From NCBI GenBank assembly GCA_002189035.1, contig NEEC01000007.1, positions 2,914,001 through 2,978,000 of the forward strand: a stretch of 64,000 bases of DNA. Reading direction: 5' to 3'. How positions within the stretch are numbered: the first letter of the stretch is position 1; every line of letters starts with the position of its first letter. A program made the translations under genes and the position numbers. A model generated the notes under the pieces. That model did no database searches, was not told the origin of the DNA, and saw nothing but the letters and a program-made list of their open reading frames with translations. Positions 21,594 through 40,315 of this stretch are shown one piece after another. This DNA comes from Utricularia gibba. Its lineage: Eukaryota; Streptophyta; Magnoliopsida; Lamiales; Lentibulariaceae.

Positions 21594-23684
21594 ATGGAGA
21601 CGGAGCTGAGAACAATAACTCAACCAGCCGTTGATCAGTCCGAGGTGAGTACTCCACTTCTCAAGGACGATCCCATTACCGAAGAAACGCAGAATGGAGT
21701 TGAGTTTTCTAATGAAAGTATCGAAGAGATGGAGAAAAAGTACGCTGCTTTTGTTCGTCATGATGTTTATGGTCGCCTCGGCCGTGGAGATTTGCCCTGG
21801 GTTGAAAAGTTCTTGCTTGGGCTCGGACTGGTCTTTTTATTGCCAATAAGAGTGGTTTCTGGTTGACCTTGTTGGTGATTTATTACGTGATCTGTAGAGT
21901 TTGTACGGCGTTTCTACCAACAGATGTGGAGGAGGATTTTGCTCACATGGGCACTTGGAGAAGGAAGGTGATTGTGCGGAGTGGCCGGTTTCTGTCGAGG
22001 CTTGTGTTGATTGTTTTCGGGTTTTACTGGATTTCGAAAAATATTCGAGTCAAGGAGCATGATCCCCAGTTGAATGATGAGGTACATATCTTGCTACTGT
22101 TGTGGATGTATTCGGTTAAATTTGTCTTTTTTTTTTTTACTCTTTTGGACCACTTTTTGCTTTCTACTCAGTATGATGTTCCACTTTTACAAGACCCATG
22201 CTCAGACTTTTAATAGTTGCTTCATTCTGTTGTTCAACTATCATCATTTACGTACCGTAATGAAAAATGTTTCTCATTCAGACCACGTCTAGGGACGAAT
22301 CCGAGGACTTGACAATAACTGGAGCAATCGTGTCCAACCATATATCTTATATAGACATTTTGTACCACATGTCTTCCTCTTTTCCAAGTTTTGTTGCCAA
22401 GGTCAGTTACCAGTTGTAGTGTTTTCTATAATCTCTTGCTGTCGATAGGTGGTTTGGCTAATCTCCTGATCTGATCCCTCTTGGTGCTGAATATACTTCT
22501 CATGCTGAAGGGCTCCGTTGCTGACCTTCCCTTAGTTGGTCTGATCAGGTTGATTTAATGTCCTTTTGTTAGAAACTCTACATGACTAAGTCTTATTTAC
22601 GCTAGTTTTGGTGCAACAGAATGAATCAAATATACAGATGTTTACTTTTCATATCATAGATTGTAGAATGCTCTCTTAAAATGTCGCCGTCTGTGTCTAT
22701 TGCAGCAAGTGCCTTGGTTGTGTCTATGTACAGAGAGAGGCCAAGTCTCCCGACTTCCGGGGTGTCTCAGGTGACTTTCTTTCACTTGCATCACTTCAGT
22801 AGCGATGGAATATAGGCCTTGATCAATGGATGAGGTTTTGTGATGATTCCTATATGGACCTGTGTTTAATGTTTGACGTTGAACCTCAACTTGATGAATA
22901 CAAACTCTTTGAATTCAAAAAGTGTTCGAGAAGCGTTCGCTGCTAGGATTGTGTTTTTTCATAATCTCATAATTTCCAGGTGTTGTCAATCAGCGAATTC
23001 AAGAAGCATTGGAGAACAAGTTTGCTCCTAGGATCTTGCTTTTTCCAGGTCACATTTGATATTCTGGACCATCCACCATCAGCATTCTGTAATGGAGCTA
23101 GTACTTACGCTTGCGGATGCCTAATCATTTCATTTGCTCCTTGAACAGAAGGCACAACTACAAATGGGGACTACCTCCTCCCATTCAAGACTGGTGCTTT
23201 CTTGGCAGGTGCTCCTGTGCTCCCTGTTCTTTTGAGATACCCGTTCCAGCGACTTAGTGTGGCATGGGATTCAATAACCGGGGTGTGTTATTTTTTCACT
23301 GATACCCCTGATAGCTGTTACAATTCTCCTTCTAGGACCCCAGTTATAGTTTGGGAATCTTGCAGGCACGCCATTTGGTTCTTCTCCTCTGTCAGTACGT
23401 GAACTACATGGAGGTCATACATTTACCTGCATATCACCCCTCAGATGAAGAAAGGGAAGATCCAAAGCTTTATGCTGAAAATGTCAGAAAGCTCATGGCT
23501 CACGAGGTTGCTGTCTTCCACATTTTTTTTGCCTGTTCTGTAGTGAGATGAGCATCGAAGTATGGTTGTGGTGCAGGGTAATTTGATCATGTCAGACGTG
23601 GGATTGACAGAGAAGTGGACTTATATGGATGCGCTTAATGGTAATGCCACCATGCCTACTGTTTTGCATCAGAAAGAAGATTGA
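21594..23684 (+). CDS. LPEAT1: Lysophosphatidylethanolamine acyltransferase 1-like (LPEAT1), one frameshift
   Basis: Exons: 21594-22081, 22282-22401, 22511-22548, 22706-22770, 22980-23048, 23149-23282, 23366-23506, 23577-23684; about 387 aa after allowing one missing base. LPEAT1 acylates lysophosphatidylethanolamine in the ER (Lands cycle). Seen: hydrophobic segments in exon 1 (LLGLGLVFLLPIRV; TLLVIYYVICRV), the motif IVSNHISYIDILYHMSSSFP (catalytic NHx4D, His near 183), LPLVGLI, KCLGCVYVQREAKSPDFRGV and FPEGTTTNGDYLLPFKTGAF (PEGTT near 260), then VRKLMAHEGNLIMSDVGL. The order matches Arabidopsis LPEAT1. In exon 1 the frame changes between LLPIRV and FWLTLLVIYY (21852-21860, at a TTT run): adding one T would keep the family alignment unbroken. 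All later exon phases fit, so assembly error is more likely than loss of function. The ATG at 21594 gives the family-like N-terminus. Confidence 0.88.
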
Positions 23685-24073
23685 TATTTTGCTCGTTCCG
23701 CGGTCGAGTGCTCGACTTTAATTGCTTTACATAAGAAGGAACATCCACCATGGGAGACAGATGGTTTTGATGTTTCTAACCATGACAAACATCGGTGTTT
23801 TCATCCAAACTTTACCAGTAAAGCTTTCTAGTGCAAATCTGAATTGTCTCTCTGGTTGTTCCTGCAGGTTTCTTTTCTGAAAGATAAACCGGTTTGCATG
23901 CAATATGTGTGTACAGTACATACCTCACTTGTGTTGACAGCTAGTAATGAGATTCATTCATGGCTTTTCGGCTATGAAAACCACACTTTTTTCATTCCCT
24001 TGTTATACAGTCTCTTGTGGTGATTTGTGCTTCGGCTTGAACCAGAGGAAACTGAACAAAAGCAACTACAATG

Positions 24074-25045
24074 TCAAAAAGGGATGTTCAGTGTTTCAAC
24101 CGAATGGGACCCAACATTGGTTTCAATGTGTGTATGGTGTGTGCATTTCTTCTTCGGCATTCGGTGATTGCCCGAGGACGACCTCCTGAGTTCTGGTTGC
24201 CGGAGGCACATTTTCAGTGGGGATTGTAGCAACAACGACGATGTGGATAGCTGTTTTTGTCTGGAGGAGATTGAGGAGAGGCAGGTGAAGCTGCTTCTTA
24301 GCCTCCGTTTCTCAGAATTCTCAGTTTCGGGGTCGTGTTCCACTACGGTGATCTTGAGCGCTTCCGGGAGGATGCAGTTGAAAGCTGAACCTGAAGAAGA
24401 AGAAGAAGAAATGTGGTGCGCATGATTGTGATTTGGTAGTCATCTTTGGAGGAGAACGGGGGATTACCTAATTTGGCAAGGCGATTTACCCATTTAGGGA
24501 TACCTTTCCCCGTTAGTTTGCGACACACGTCGTCGCAGAAATGGTTACAGTTCTTAACGATCAGGTGATAAGTATCGCCGTTGTAGTCCCCGGCCAGGCG
24601 CTCGATGAAATGCCTGACTTGAGAAGCGTTTAAGTTGGTGGTTCCGATGAAGATGGATTTCCGGAACACGAACCCAGGGCACCGCCGCGGCTCCACTTCG
24701 AATACTCCGCTCGATGGGTAATCGTGCGCCCCGAACGCGTATTCCACCCCGTTAACTGCAAAAAAAAGAAGGGAGCTTTCAACTCTGAAATTGGTATCGA
24801 TTGGGGAGAAGAGTAGTTAGTTAACCTTCGACGCCGGAGTGGAAGATGCCGACACCGGCCCAGTAGAGGTAACCGTTCGCCGGCGTCAAATCGTAAACGT
24901 TGAGATACACATTTGTGGTTTTTGTGTTCTGATCATGGTTGTTGATATCATCCGGTTCTGAAAACAAGCAGAAGAGACGAGCTGGTTTCTCTGACAGATG
25001 CAGAGGGACGATGGATTTCCATCTTTTCTTCAACCCCAAGCTCAT
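24074..25045 (-). CDS. DeSI-like PPPDE-domain cysteine protease
   Basis: Three in-phase exons: 24826-25045, 24468-24755, 24074-24390; 274 aa. Plant members (e.g. At4g17486) belong to the PPPDE/DUF862 family of predicted deSUMOylating or deubiquitinating papain-fold proteases. Visible: a basic start (MSLGLKKRWKSIVPLHL), VYLNVYDLTPANGYLYWAGV, the catalytic His in GIFHSGVE (His69), GVEYAFGAHDYPSSGVFEVE, and the catalytic Cys in VKNCNHFCDDVCRKLTGKG (Cys143), then PKWVNRLAKLG. Exon 3 encodes NCILPEALKITVVEHD and a long serine- and basic-rich tail, which is variable in the family. An upstream in-frame ATG at 25063 would add six residues; the MSLG start fits better. Substrates are unknown. The divergent LPEAT1-like gene ends about 390 bp away, tail to tail. 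Confidence 0.9.
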
Positions 25046-26347
25046 TCTGCTTCTAGGTATCACTCGATTTCAACTGAGGAACCCCAGAGACATAAATATA
25101 AGATAACCGCGAAATTTCATCGGGATTCAGTGCAAGTAAATGAGGGAGATGCTGCTGTTAACAGAAAGAATGGAGAGATCTGGTCAAATGCTAGAAGCAG
25201 GAGACCCAACCAAATAATGGACATGTTTGCAAAGAAAAATCTCACCTTATTTTAATGGCGAACAATTATGACTCCTCCACATTTGGTAAAGACGGTGGCT
25301 TTCCTTTCTCCTTCCACTGCAACTCGTTCAGGTGAGGAAGAGACAGAAGTTGGGCAAAGAACAAGGCAAAGAAACAGTGGCAGTAGAGTTTGGGACAGGG
25401 GTAGCTTGCGAAAAGTTTTTAGGAGGTGAGGTGCCGGTGAGTGAATTGAATGAAGGGAGCAGGACAGCAAAATCTGGAAAAGGGAAAGAGAAGGGATATG
25501 CCTGAAATTGAATGACAAAGAGAAATAGACCCACAGTTGAATCTGACAACACAACACATCGCTCGTACTCCCTCTTCTCCACTTATATTAAAAAAATCTG
25601 TCTTTCTAAGAAACATTCATAAGCTCCATTGTTCAAAGTTCCAAATTTGTACAGAAGCCAAGGAATGGCAGGCCCTCGGAGTGGCTTGGCCCTTGGCTTG
25701 ACAGTTACGACTCACCTCCCTTGACTGAAAGAAAAAAGTAGGAGATCTGAGTGCTTTGCATTGCTTTGGTGTTCCTTGAATGTGTTTAGAATTGGACAAG
25801 AAGAATATGGCTAGGCCTCCCTTTAACACTTTTGTTTTTGCTTCTTTTCCACCTTCAAGTAAATGCTAGGAGTTTCAGATTAATCACGCGGCTCATGTGA
25901 AAAGAACACTTGCTCGTTATATGCCCCTTTGAATGTAGACACTTGGGTGAGATGGTTGTTGTGCTACTGATGGATGCCAAGGGCAGTAAGCCTCTGAGAT
26001 ACAGTGTTCAAATTCCTGAAGGAAAGGCTGAACGTCTTTGAGATCAGTTACTCAGAACGACTGTGAGCCTTCAAGGTTGTCTGCGTTTCCCATACTAGAT
26101 TGGAACCAACAAGATGAATAACTTCAAGTTCACGGGAACGCTTTTGTTTAGACTAGAAAGCAGTTCTACATCATTGGACCAACATAGGTATATCCACGTT
26201 TTCTTTTCCATATGCTGAGCTGATCATGACTTGTTTATTATAGATGATTTCCCTTACGAACCCTGTTTATTCCTCATTTAAACGGTATGATCCACCCGAA
26301 ACAAGAGAATACCTCTGGAGTTGTTACTCAAAAATCGTATGATCAGC
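25046..26347. other. Intergenic: leader of the DeSI-like gene and 3' flank of the JAC1-like gene
   Basis: 25046-25620 is probably 5' leader/promoter of the DeSI-like gene (pyrimidine-rich on the minus strand). 25620-26347 has balanced composition and no confident gene. A short plus-strand open stretch near 25940-26032 (MDAKGSKPLRYSVQIPEGKA) is not recognised. Confidence 0.4.
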
Positions 26348-28747
26348 TCATACATGGGAGAGCGTGTTGAAATGGTCCCATGCTTCCTGCAAACATCAAG
26401 AATTAGCAACTTATGCAGCGAAATCCATATGAAGAACTTGTGTTTCATTACCTGCAAGATTTCAAAAACCTTTTCTGCAAGGTATTTTTCATTGGAAGCA
26501 GCATTCTTCTGCTGCAGTTTATCGGGATGTAACTGAAGCATCGCTTTCTGATAAGCTTTTTTCACTGAGCCTGCTTCTATAAGATTGGAAAGAGGTACTG
26601 GTTTCCAGTTGCTTCCAGGCCAAAGAACCTAGAGGACGAAGTTTAAGAATTTGAGGAACATGAAAACTTGATGAAGATCAGGATCCGAGGACAGATTTTG
26701 AGATTGGTATTACAAATTGCAAAGTTGACAGCAGCGACTGAATGTTCCCTGTCTTCCCAGATGACCATTGTCGAATCTTTGCATCAATATCCTGTATGGG
26801 ATCAGAGATGCAAGAATAAATTCGGTTCAAGTTTATAGTCAAAATGTGATTTGGACGGGATACAGGCCTCTGTCTTCCTACGGCTCAAGTTTATAGTCAA
26901 AATTGATTCTTAATGAAGCTTACCTTTGTGTTCTCGGCCTTTTCAGGGGGTTCAAAATTTTCAGGATCATCAGATAACACCTCAACCTGTTTAGCCATTT
27001 GACGTAAGAATACGATCAAGAAGCTTTAGACTTCAAACACCAAAAGCAAACACGAGAAGTTTACTGTATGAGATAGGCAATACCAGGAAATCGACTTCAA
27101 AAGTATCAATGCCTCTTTCTGGTGAAGCCACTGAGACTGATTGGGGCATCTCTGAAGAAAAAAATGCTCATATGTACCTTCATACTCAAGGACTTCTTAT
27201 CAACGATGACAAGCAAATAATGTGCAAAAACCTGATGAAGATGCCACAAAATGTTTTTCTTCTTGCCTGACCTTCGGATTTCTCACCTGGAAATGTTAGC
27301 AAATCCATGCTGATATACCAGTGGCCTGATGGAAAAAGGTGAAACTTCTTGTGATGGAAGCAGTACCTTTAATGAATCATCTGGTTTTCGATCAGGATCA
27401 TAATGCGAATCAACACCCCATTTTTCCTTCAGTGCATTGGTGAATGCCATATTCCTTGAGACATCGGAGTAAACAGCCTCACTTCTACTGTCCTGGCTTT
27501 CTCTCATAACATCAGCTACGTCTTTTGTATCAATAGACTGACTGAAAGTCTCAACAAGTCCTTTCTTTCCCTCGGCTGTTGTAGGCATACTTTCGTTCTT
27601 TGAATTCTTATCTTCCCACATTTTCATATCACACACTTCATCAAGTGCTTCTCTAAAAAAATCTTCAAGGTCTTTACTTGCTTGCCTTTGGGTCCACAGG
27701 CTTTTTCTCTCGCTCCCTGTTCTAAAAAATTCATGACCACCAACTGCTACATCACCCTTTCTTGATTTCAAAGACTTCCCATCCAGAAGGGGCAATAGCG
27801 TCAACACTGGAACTCCATTACCACCCCACTTGTAAAAAGAGAAATGAAAATCTATATCATCACCTGCAATTCTTGCATCATTTCTCATGCGCCCGGAGTT
27901 CCCTCTCCCATCCGGGGTGGGGAGCACTGCAAAGTTCTGTATCTCAAGGAAGATTCATGAGACAAAGGCTCTTGATGAAAAAGTGGTCTATCATCTTCAT
28001 ATCCCTGAAAGCCCCTGCCTTGAAACCTTGATGAACTGCTTGGACTACTTATCCCACTTGTGCCTCCATCCACCCATCTGTTACTGGATCCTGGAACCTC
28101 GTTTGCTCCATCCAGCTTCGCAGGAAAACTAGAAACGCAATTAAGTATATCAAAAACAATAAATCGAATCAAATGCAAAAAAAAAAAAAAAAAAAAACAT
28201 ATTATAAGTGATTCAACTTCTCCGAGCTGAATCGCTTTCAGACAAGAAAGAACGTCTTATATTTTAGTAGCCTCATTAAAATCCTGAGAATGGCGATTGA
28301 TCCAAAAAAATCAACATAAGCATCAGATAATGCATGTATGAAGGATAACAATTACCTGAACTTGTGAGGAAATGAAGAGCTTAAACTCTCAGGTTTGGGG
28401 GTGAAAATCCTAGCAGGGCTCATGAACCTCGAACTTCCACCGTCTCCATCAAGGTAACTCCTTGGTGAGCTGAACGACTCATCGCCTCTGTATATATCAT
28501 TGAAGAAATTTTCACCAAGATGATGTCTTTTTGAGTTGCTCAGTTCGCCAAAGACCGGGCTTTCCTTCAAACATCTGGTGGGCATCGAGGATCTCTCCTC
28601 CTCCGAATCCTCAATCTCATAAACATTTCGCCTTGCTCTGGCTTCTCGAGGCGAGAATCGCCTCGGCGGTCCCCCAAAAACGTCACTAAAATCAATACTA
28701 TCAGAGCTTCTATGGGAAGCTCCAAAATGGAAACTTTGACTCTTCAT
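26348..28747 (-). CDS. JAC1: JAC1-like auxilin-type J-domain protein (chloroplast accumulation response), one frameshift
   Basis: Exons: 28356-28747, 27367-28128, 27232-27286, 27084-27151, 26924-26986, 26714-26791, 26452-26628, 26348-26386; about 544 aa after allowing one missing base. JAC1 is a cytosolic auxilin-like J-protein needed for blue-light chloroplast accumulation downstream of phototropin. Seen: IDFSDVFGGPPRRFSPREAR at the N-terminus, disordered serine-rich middle, FHFSFYKWGGNGVPV, DIDAKIRQWSSGKTGNIQSL, VLWPGSNWKPVPLSNLIEAG and the J domain VKKAYQKAMLQLHPDKLQQK with the HPD triad near 507-509, ending EAWDHFNTLSHV. The C-terminal J domain with WKPVPL is diagnostic of the auxilin group. 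The frame slips by one base near 27930-27945. An upstream coding exon cannot be excluded: the ATG at 28747 lies just inside the exon. Confidence 0.85.
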
Positions 28748-29320
28748 GAACCGACGTATCCTCCAACTGCACAAGACATTGAATTTGAAAACAAACAATA
28801 GAATAGCAGACAATCCATACCCAGAAAAAAAAGGAGATATTTGGAAGTACAGCCTTTAAGTTACGACATTGATGAGAAGAGAAACGCATGGACAAAGAGC
28901 TGGAAAACCGCGAAAATATGGGGCGCAGGAAGTTCAAAGAAATTGTGGCCACAAAAAATGGGTGTCAACTGTCCAAGTGTAACTGTCAACTGATAGAGAT
29001 CAATATAAGATAAGAGACAACGATCATAGCATAATCTCTCTTTTTGATAATACACTCTTTCTTGTCGTCTACCTCAAACCATCTAAGAATTGGGATCTTG
29101 TGTCTGAAACCACCTGTGGAAGAACCATGGAAAAATTGTAAGAGACTCAAGAAAGACTTCGTCGTAAAGACGTGGATACATGGACTAGGAAAATGCTGCT
29201 TAAATTCTCGTAGGAAGAATAACGTTTCAGTATCCTTAGACAGCAACCACAGGTAATCTTTTCCCCATTCAATGCTCCAAGTTCATGGTGGGAAAAAGTG
29301 TTAAGGGTGTAAAGTAACTG

Positions 29321-30901
29321 CTATACATTATGGGCATTGGAGCCAAGCAGCATCTCCCATTCCGCGGAGTTGTTAATCATGGACATCTTATTCCACTCGT
29401 TCTCCACATGGAAGAAAACCCACTGGAACCGGCGAAAGATCTCCAGAGCGGTGATGGTGAGCACAATGATGTAGTTGTGGCGAAGATGGGCAGACAGCTT
29501 GTGCGTCCAAGTGCAGTGCAGGACGAGATCGCTTCCGATGGCCCATAAGTAGACCTGAAAGATATCGAACACAAACACTGGGACCATCACATATTCAGAA
29601 TCGGCATGGGTATCTATTGTAAAGTTTTAAGAAACATGACTGCATTACCCATGTCCTTCCGTATAGTAAGTAGGATAAGGTGTGAGGTTTACTGAATTTG
29701 AAAATTCGTGTGAAGGACCTGAGGAGAAAGGAAGAGATGGGGTGTGAGCAGAATATGAAGTAGATTCATAGAATATAGAGATCAAATACGCATGGATTTG
29801 TGAATGCCTACCCCAAATCCCAGCCCCTTGTGATGTCGGATTAGAAGGAATAAAAAGAGTTTACACTTGACATTAGCCAAAGTGGCCGGTGTAAACTGAT
29901 CCAATTATGAGGTATAATATGATATTTCAGAGCGGAAAGAAAGACGACTGGAATAGCTGTAGAATGCTTCAGGGCTGAAAGCAGTAAAAAAAAAAAAGCT
30001 TGCTACCTGATGTGATCAAACTTGAAAAGTTCCCGAAAATGTCAAACTAGCCGTTTCAAAGACAAGACTTTTCTCCCGTATCTTTATATTGCCGAAGGCA
30101 ATGAAAGAATAAAAAATGAAAGGTAAAACAAGAACTATAGTTACCGCAACAGAATGACTCCCACTAACAGAACACCATGCAATGCAATGGTAGCAACCTG
30201 CAAATTTATGAAATGGCATATAAAAATTCCATGCGTTTGTTATAATTTATTTCTGGACACCAAACTGACGGTGGAATATCCAGCAGACTGAACACTCCAA
30301 ATCTGAGAAAACCTGCACCATAGAGAATTTTATAACAGCTGAAGAGGTAAATCATATAATCAAGAATGACATTTCAACGTGACAAAGAAGCCTGGACGCA
30401 AAAGGCATAGAGGTAAATATGTCCGCCAAAAAGAATTCGGGAAATCTAATTGCCTGCTTTATGAAAACATAATCTGATAAGACTACTATGTTAATGGAAA
30501 GAAAGAAACAACTTTACGCATCACAGAATTATAATACCATTTAAACTTGCCTGCAGAGGAGCATTATTCTCCATACAGTTCTCAGTAGGCGGTAACGAGA
30601 TGAAAGATAGAGGATATCAAAGAACTTTTCCTTTATGAATAAAAAAACTCATGGTTCAGTGTACACTTGGTAACTATGTCTTGGCTTCTTATGCTGAAGA
30701 TAACCCTTGTATGGCATCTTGAAGTAGTCTTTTAATAAAAAACTGGAGATAATGTACCAATTGATGCACAGAAAACCTCAAAATATATAAAATAATGAAA
30801 TTACAAGACGAAAAGCTATTACACTTGTTGGCCAATGAGGCTTGTCCATGAGAATAAAGGTAGAGGTATGCAGCCATGCTGGTTGGAACAATGATCGTCA
30901 A
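29321..30901 (-). pseudogene. EXS (ERD1/XPR1/SYG1)-family pseudogene
   Basis: Recognisable pieces in order on the minus strand: TIIVPTSMAAYLYLYSHGQA (about 30835-30898), FFDILYLSSRYRLLRTVWRI (about 30575-30635), VATIA...SVSGSHSVAV (about 30150-30205), ALKHSTAIPVVFLSALKYHI with RPLWLMSSVNSFYSF (about 29810-29955), IFKFSKPHTLSYLLYGRTW (about 29650-29705) and a long last exon VYLWAIGSDLVLHCTWTHKL to ENEWNKM (29321-29550). The family includes phosphate-export/sorting membrane proteins. Damage: no N-terminal exons, a loss of about four residues in the VATIAWFEAD region, and an in-frame TAA where a conserved Trp is expected (YSF-stop-SDITRGWDL, about 29836). The last exon is intact, so decay may be recent. 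Confidence 0.75.
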
Positions 30902-30960
30902 TCAAGTAGCATACCGAAAATTAAAAATGACATGAAAAAATTAAGAGAAAAGAAAATATA

Positions 30961-31170
30961 AGGATGAAATCTGATCACACTTGGTCATGCAATATAATCA
31001 TCCCGTTCTTTTTATATAGACAAATACTGCAAAACGAAGATATAAGACATGGGATGACCAATCTAAGGATGAACTCTGTCCGATTTGGTTATGCAATGAA
31101 TGAATGAAATCACCCAATTCTCGTTACATAGAGAAATACTACAAACGAAGATGCATGGCATGGGATTATT
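30961..31170. repeat. Diverged tandem duplication, about 105-bp unit
   Basis: AGGATGAAATCTGATC...TTGGTCATGCAAT...AATACTGCAAAACGAAGAT...CATGGGAT (from 30961) is repeated as AGGATGAACTCTGTCC...TTGGTTATGCAAT...AATACTACAAACGAAGAT...CATGGGAT (from 31066). It lies just upstream of the EXS relic, where its missing N-terminal exons would be. Confidence 0.85.
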
Positions 31171-32902
31171 GACAAAAGTCCTTGCTCACAAATAAGATAA
31201 AACAGGTAAGTTGAATCCTTCATGTGCATTCTGGTGATATCACAATTAAGTATCACAAACTATCTCTTCAAAATAACATTTTTCGTTAGAGAAAGAAGAA
31301 AGGGCATGAAAATTTAACATACTGTGCAACTTTCATATCTCTCGATGTGTGATGCAATTCTGATCTAGATCAAAAATTTTGGTGTGACCAATATTAGATC
31401 GGAGAATACTCATACTTATTCCCCAGAGCCATACCATCATTGACTGTGCTGTCAACAAATGACTTTTTAGAAAGTGAACGTTTAGAAAATATGCTACTTC
31501 ACTGACCACAAGGAGAGGAGAAGAGGATTGAAATATAAGAATGCTTTATATAGAAATAAATTCTGCAGGTCGGGACCCATTCTCATCGTACAGTCCCATC
31601 TCATTTTTTTGATTGCTGGCTAATTTGATTGACTTCATAAGTTTCATCAATTTCCCTAAAATATTGTTAAGCAATATGCTTCATAAATATCGAATTCTAA
31701 GTTTTGATTTAGTATACAATCAAAATTACTATTGCTTGTACAATATTAACATCCATAGTTGATAAATTGTTGAATACCTACATAATTCTTTAAATACTAA
31801 AAAATTGAGAACCCATCTTTATAGATAACAAAAACTTCAAAATTAGAATACATAAGTTTCACAATACCAAATCGCATGAAAAATCCCAAAAGTCACAGTT
31901 TTTAAAATCTTTTCTATTATTGAACAACCAAAAACTAAAAAATATCACAATAAAGATGATCATTATGAAGTTTATGAAGGATCATTATATCAAGATTTGT
32001 AGAAACTTAATCAATTTTCATTGAAGAAAGAGAAACCAACGAGCAAAGAAACCAAAAGAACCCATTTGAAATAGATTTTTATGAAGAAAAATATAATTGT
32101 CAAAAACTATTTATACGCATTTGGATATTTTTAATCCTATCCAGATAATGGGTTTAAAAATATCTCATATAACTTGAAAAAAGATGGATAAAACCTGTCT
32201 TAGGTTTATATACACCCATCTATCAAATAAATAACAAATATATCATATTCTAAGAAAACTAAGGTTTTCTACCCTGCCAAATAAGACATTAAAATTTAGA
32301 ATGTTAGGAACTAATTATGCTTGACATCTTATATTTTAACAACTAATTATTCTTTAAAGATCAATTTTGCCAATGAAGATCAAACGTTTTTTTATATCAG
32401 ATAATAGGGACCATGTGTGCCATTAAGTTAAGCAGTTGAGATTATTTATGCAATTTTTACCACCAAAACCCAAAGAAGGTGAAAATGTACAGCTACAAAG
32501 AGCAAGGCAAAACCTGTAACTAAGCAAACCCCTTTCTTTCTTCTTGCCTTCCATCATTGTGCTCTTGGAAGCACTCTGCCTCTTTGAGTCTAAGACTGTC
32601 AGATGTGTGCGAGACATGCACCATGTATGAAATGTAGTGCAGGTGCTGCTATGTGTCAGTAACTATGTACTCCCTTCCTTATCCTTATTTTTTCAAACAT
32701 CATCCCGGTTTTCTATGAAATGACCTGTTGGTGGCGTATACTGGCTGTATCCCCCATCTGTTGATCTGTACACCTACCACTTTGTTCTGTTCCATCTCGA
32801 ACTCCTGCATGACCCGGCTGTCATTTTTATGCCATGAGCATCGAACACTCCCTGAATCCACATGGGTGGAGAGATTGGATGGATTTTTAACATAAGAAGG
32901 TT
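31171..32902. other. AT-rich spacer; no gene seen
   Basis: 31171-32400 is AT-rich without coding signal on either strand. 32400-32902 is more balanced and is the likely 3' untranslated region of the IRE kinase gene. Confidence 0.5.
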
Positions 32903-39164
<6,262 letters not shown>

Positions 39165-40315
39165 ACCGATTGATCAATAACCCACCCCAACAACAACTAT
39201 AAGCAGGAGCTCATAATCAAAACAAGCCAAAAGGAAAAAAAAAAAAAAGGAAAGAAAGACTTTCCCCGTGACGGCAAAAGGCCGCCTAAATACGGGTCAA
39301 AGTTCGTAAGAAAGCTATTCGCGATCACAAAAGCAATCGTTCTGGTAGAAGGCAAGTGGAATTGAGCTTGGAATTTTCAAAGGCGACCGTTGAAAGATTC
39401 CGGCGTAATGACTCCGACCGTTGAGGGAGGCAGTCACTCGTGAATCGGATCAAGGTAAAACTGCGCCCGTGCTCTCCCCTCACTGGCCACTGCTCGCCGG
39501 TTATTAGATATTTAATTTTGCTTCTTGTACGGAATTATGCCCTAACATCCACAAAGATGGAATCCTCCGACTTTAATTTGTGAAGCAAATCCAATTGCGT
39601 GATTACAAAATATTTATATTTCGTCAAACTCCTTTATTGTTATAATTATTCGCTTTCCAAAAAAGTCGATAATTAAGGTAACGTTTGATAAAGTAATTTA
39701 ATTAATATTCTATTTAAATTATTAATATTTAAACAAATATTGTTAAAATTAAAATATATTGAATACATCAATTTTTTATAAATATTTATAATAATAATAA
39801 TAATAATAATATATTTGATAAATATATTTAAATAAATAAAAAAATAGATTTATTTAATTAAAAAAATCACATAAAAAAGATATTTTCAATACATGGTTGG
39901 AAGATTAATTATATAAACTTTTTATAAATCACATATATATACATATATATATTAAAATATTTTTAACATGCATTTAAAATATACAGATTTATCAAATACA
40001 ATTTAATATTTTATTCTAAAAAATGGAGAGATGATTCATCCTAAATTATTGTATTGATTACATCATTAATGAGCCATTATGAATCCTATAAAATCCCCTA
40101 GCACTGGGGAATGAATCTTTAGGGTAAAAAAATCACATGGTTATTGAGATCCATGAGGAAGATTAAAAAGATTTAACCATAACACATGCTCTAAAGGCTA
40201 AGCCCATCAATCCATTGTTACATAAAAATATCTGATGCAGAAATGCTGCTCAATCATATCCACACACATGATCAATCAAAGAAGAGATGAGCCAAGACCA
40301 GGAATTTGTTTTTGT
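39165..40315. other. IRE upstream region and AT-rich spacer
   Basis: 39165-39540 is the likely leader/promoter of the IRE gene (balanced composition, purine-rich runs). 39540-40200 is AT-rich with an ATA microsatellite. 40200-40315 is probably the 3' untranslated region of the claspin-like gene. Confidence 0.45.
39788..39811. repeat. (ATA)n microsatellite
   Basis: About eight perfect ATA units in an AT-rich spacer. Confidence 0.95.

Noticed and set aside
28177-28199. Poly-A run as a retrogene tail
   Set aside because: It sits inside a JAC1 intron with no target duplication or inserted cDNA beside it.
29330-29548. Plus-strand ORF of 72 aa
   Set aside because: It is the exact antisense of the conserved EXS last exon.
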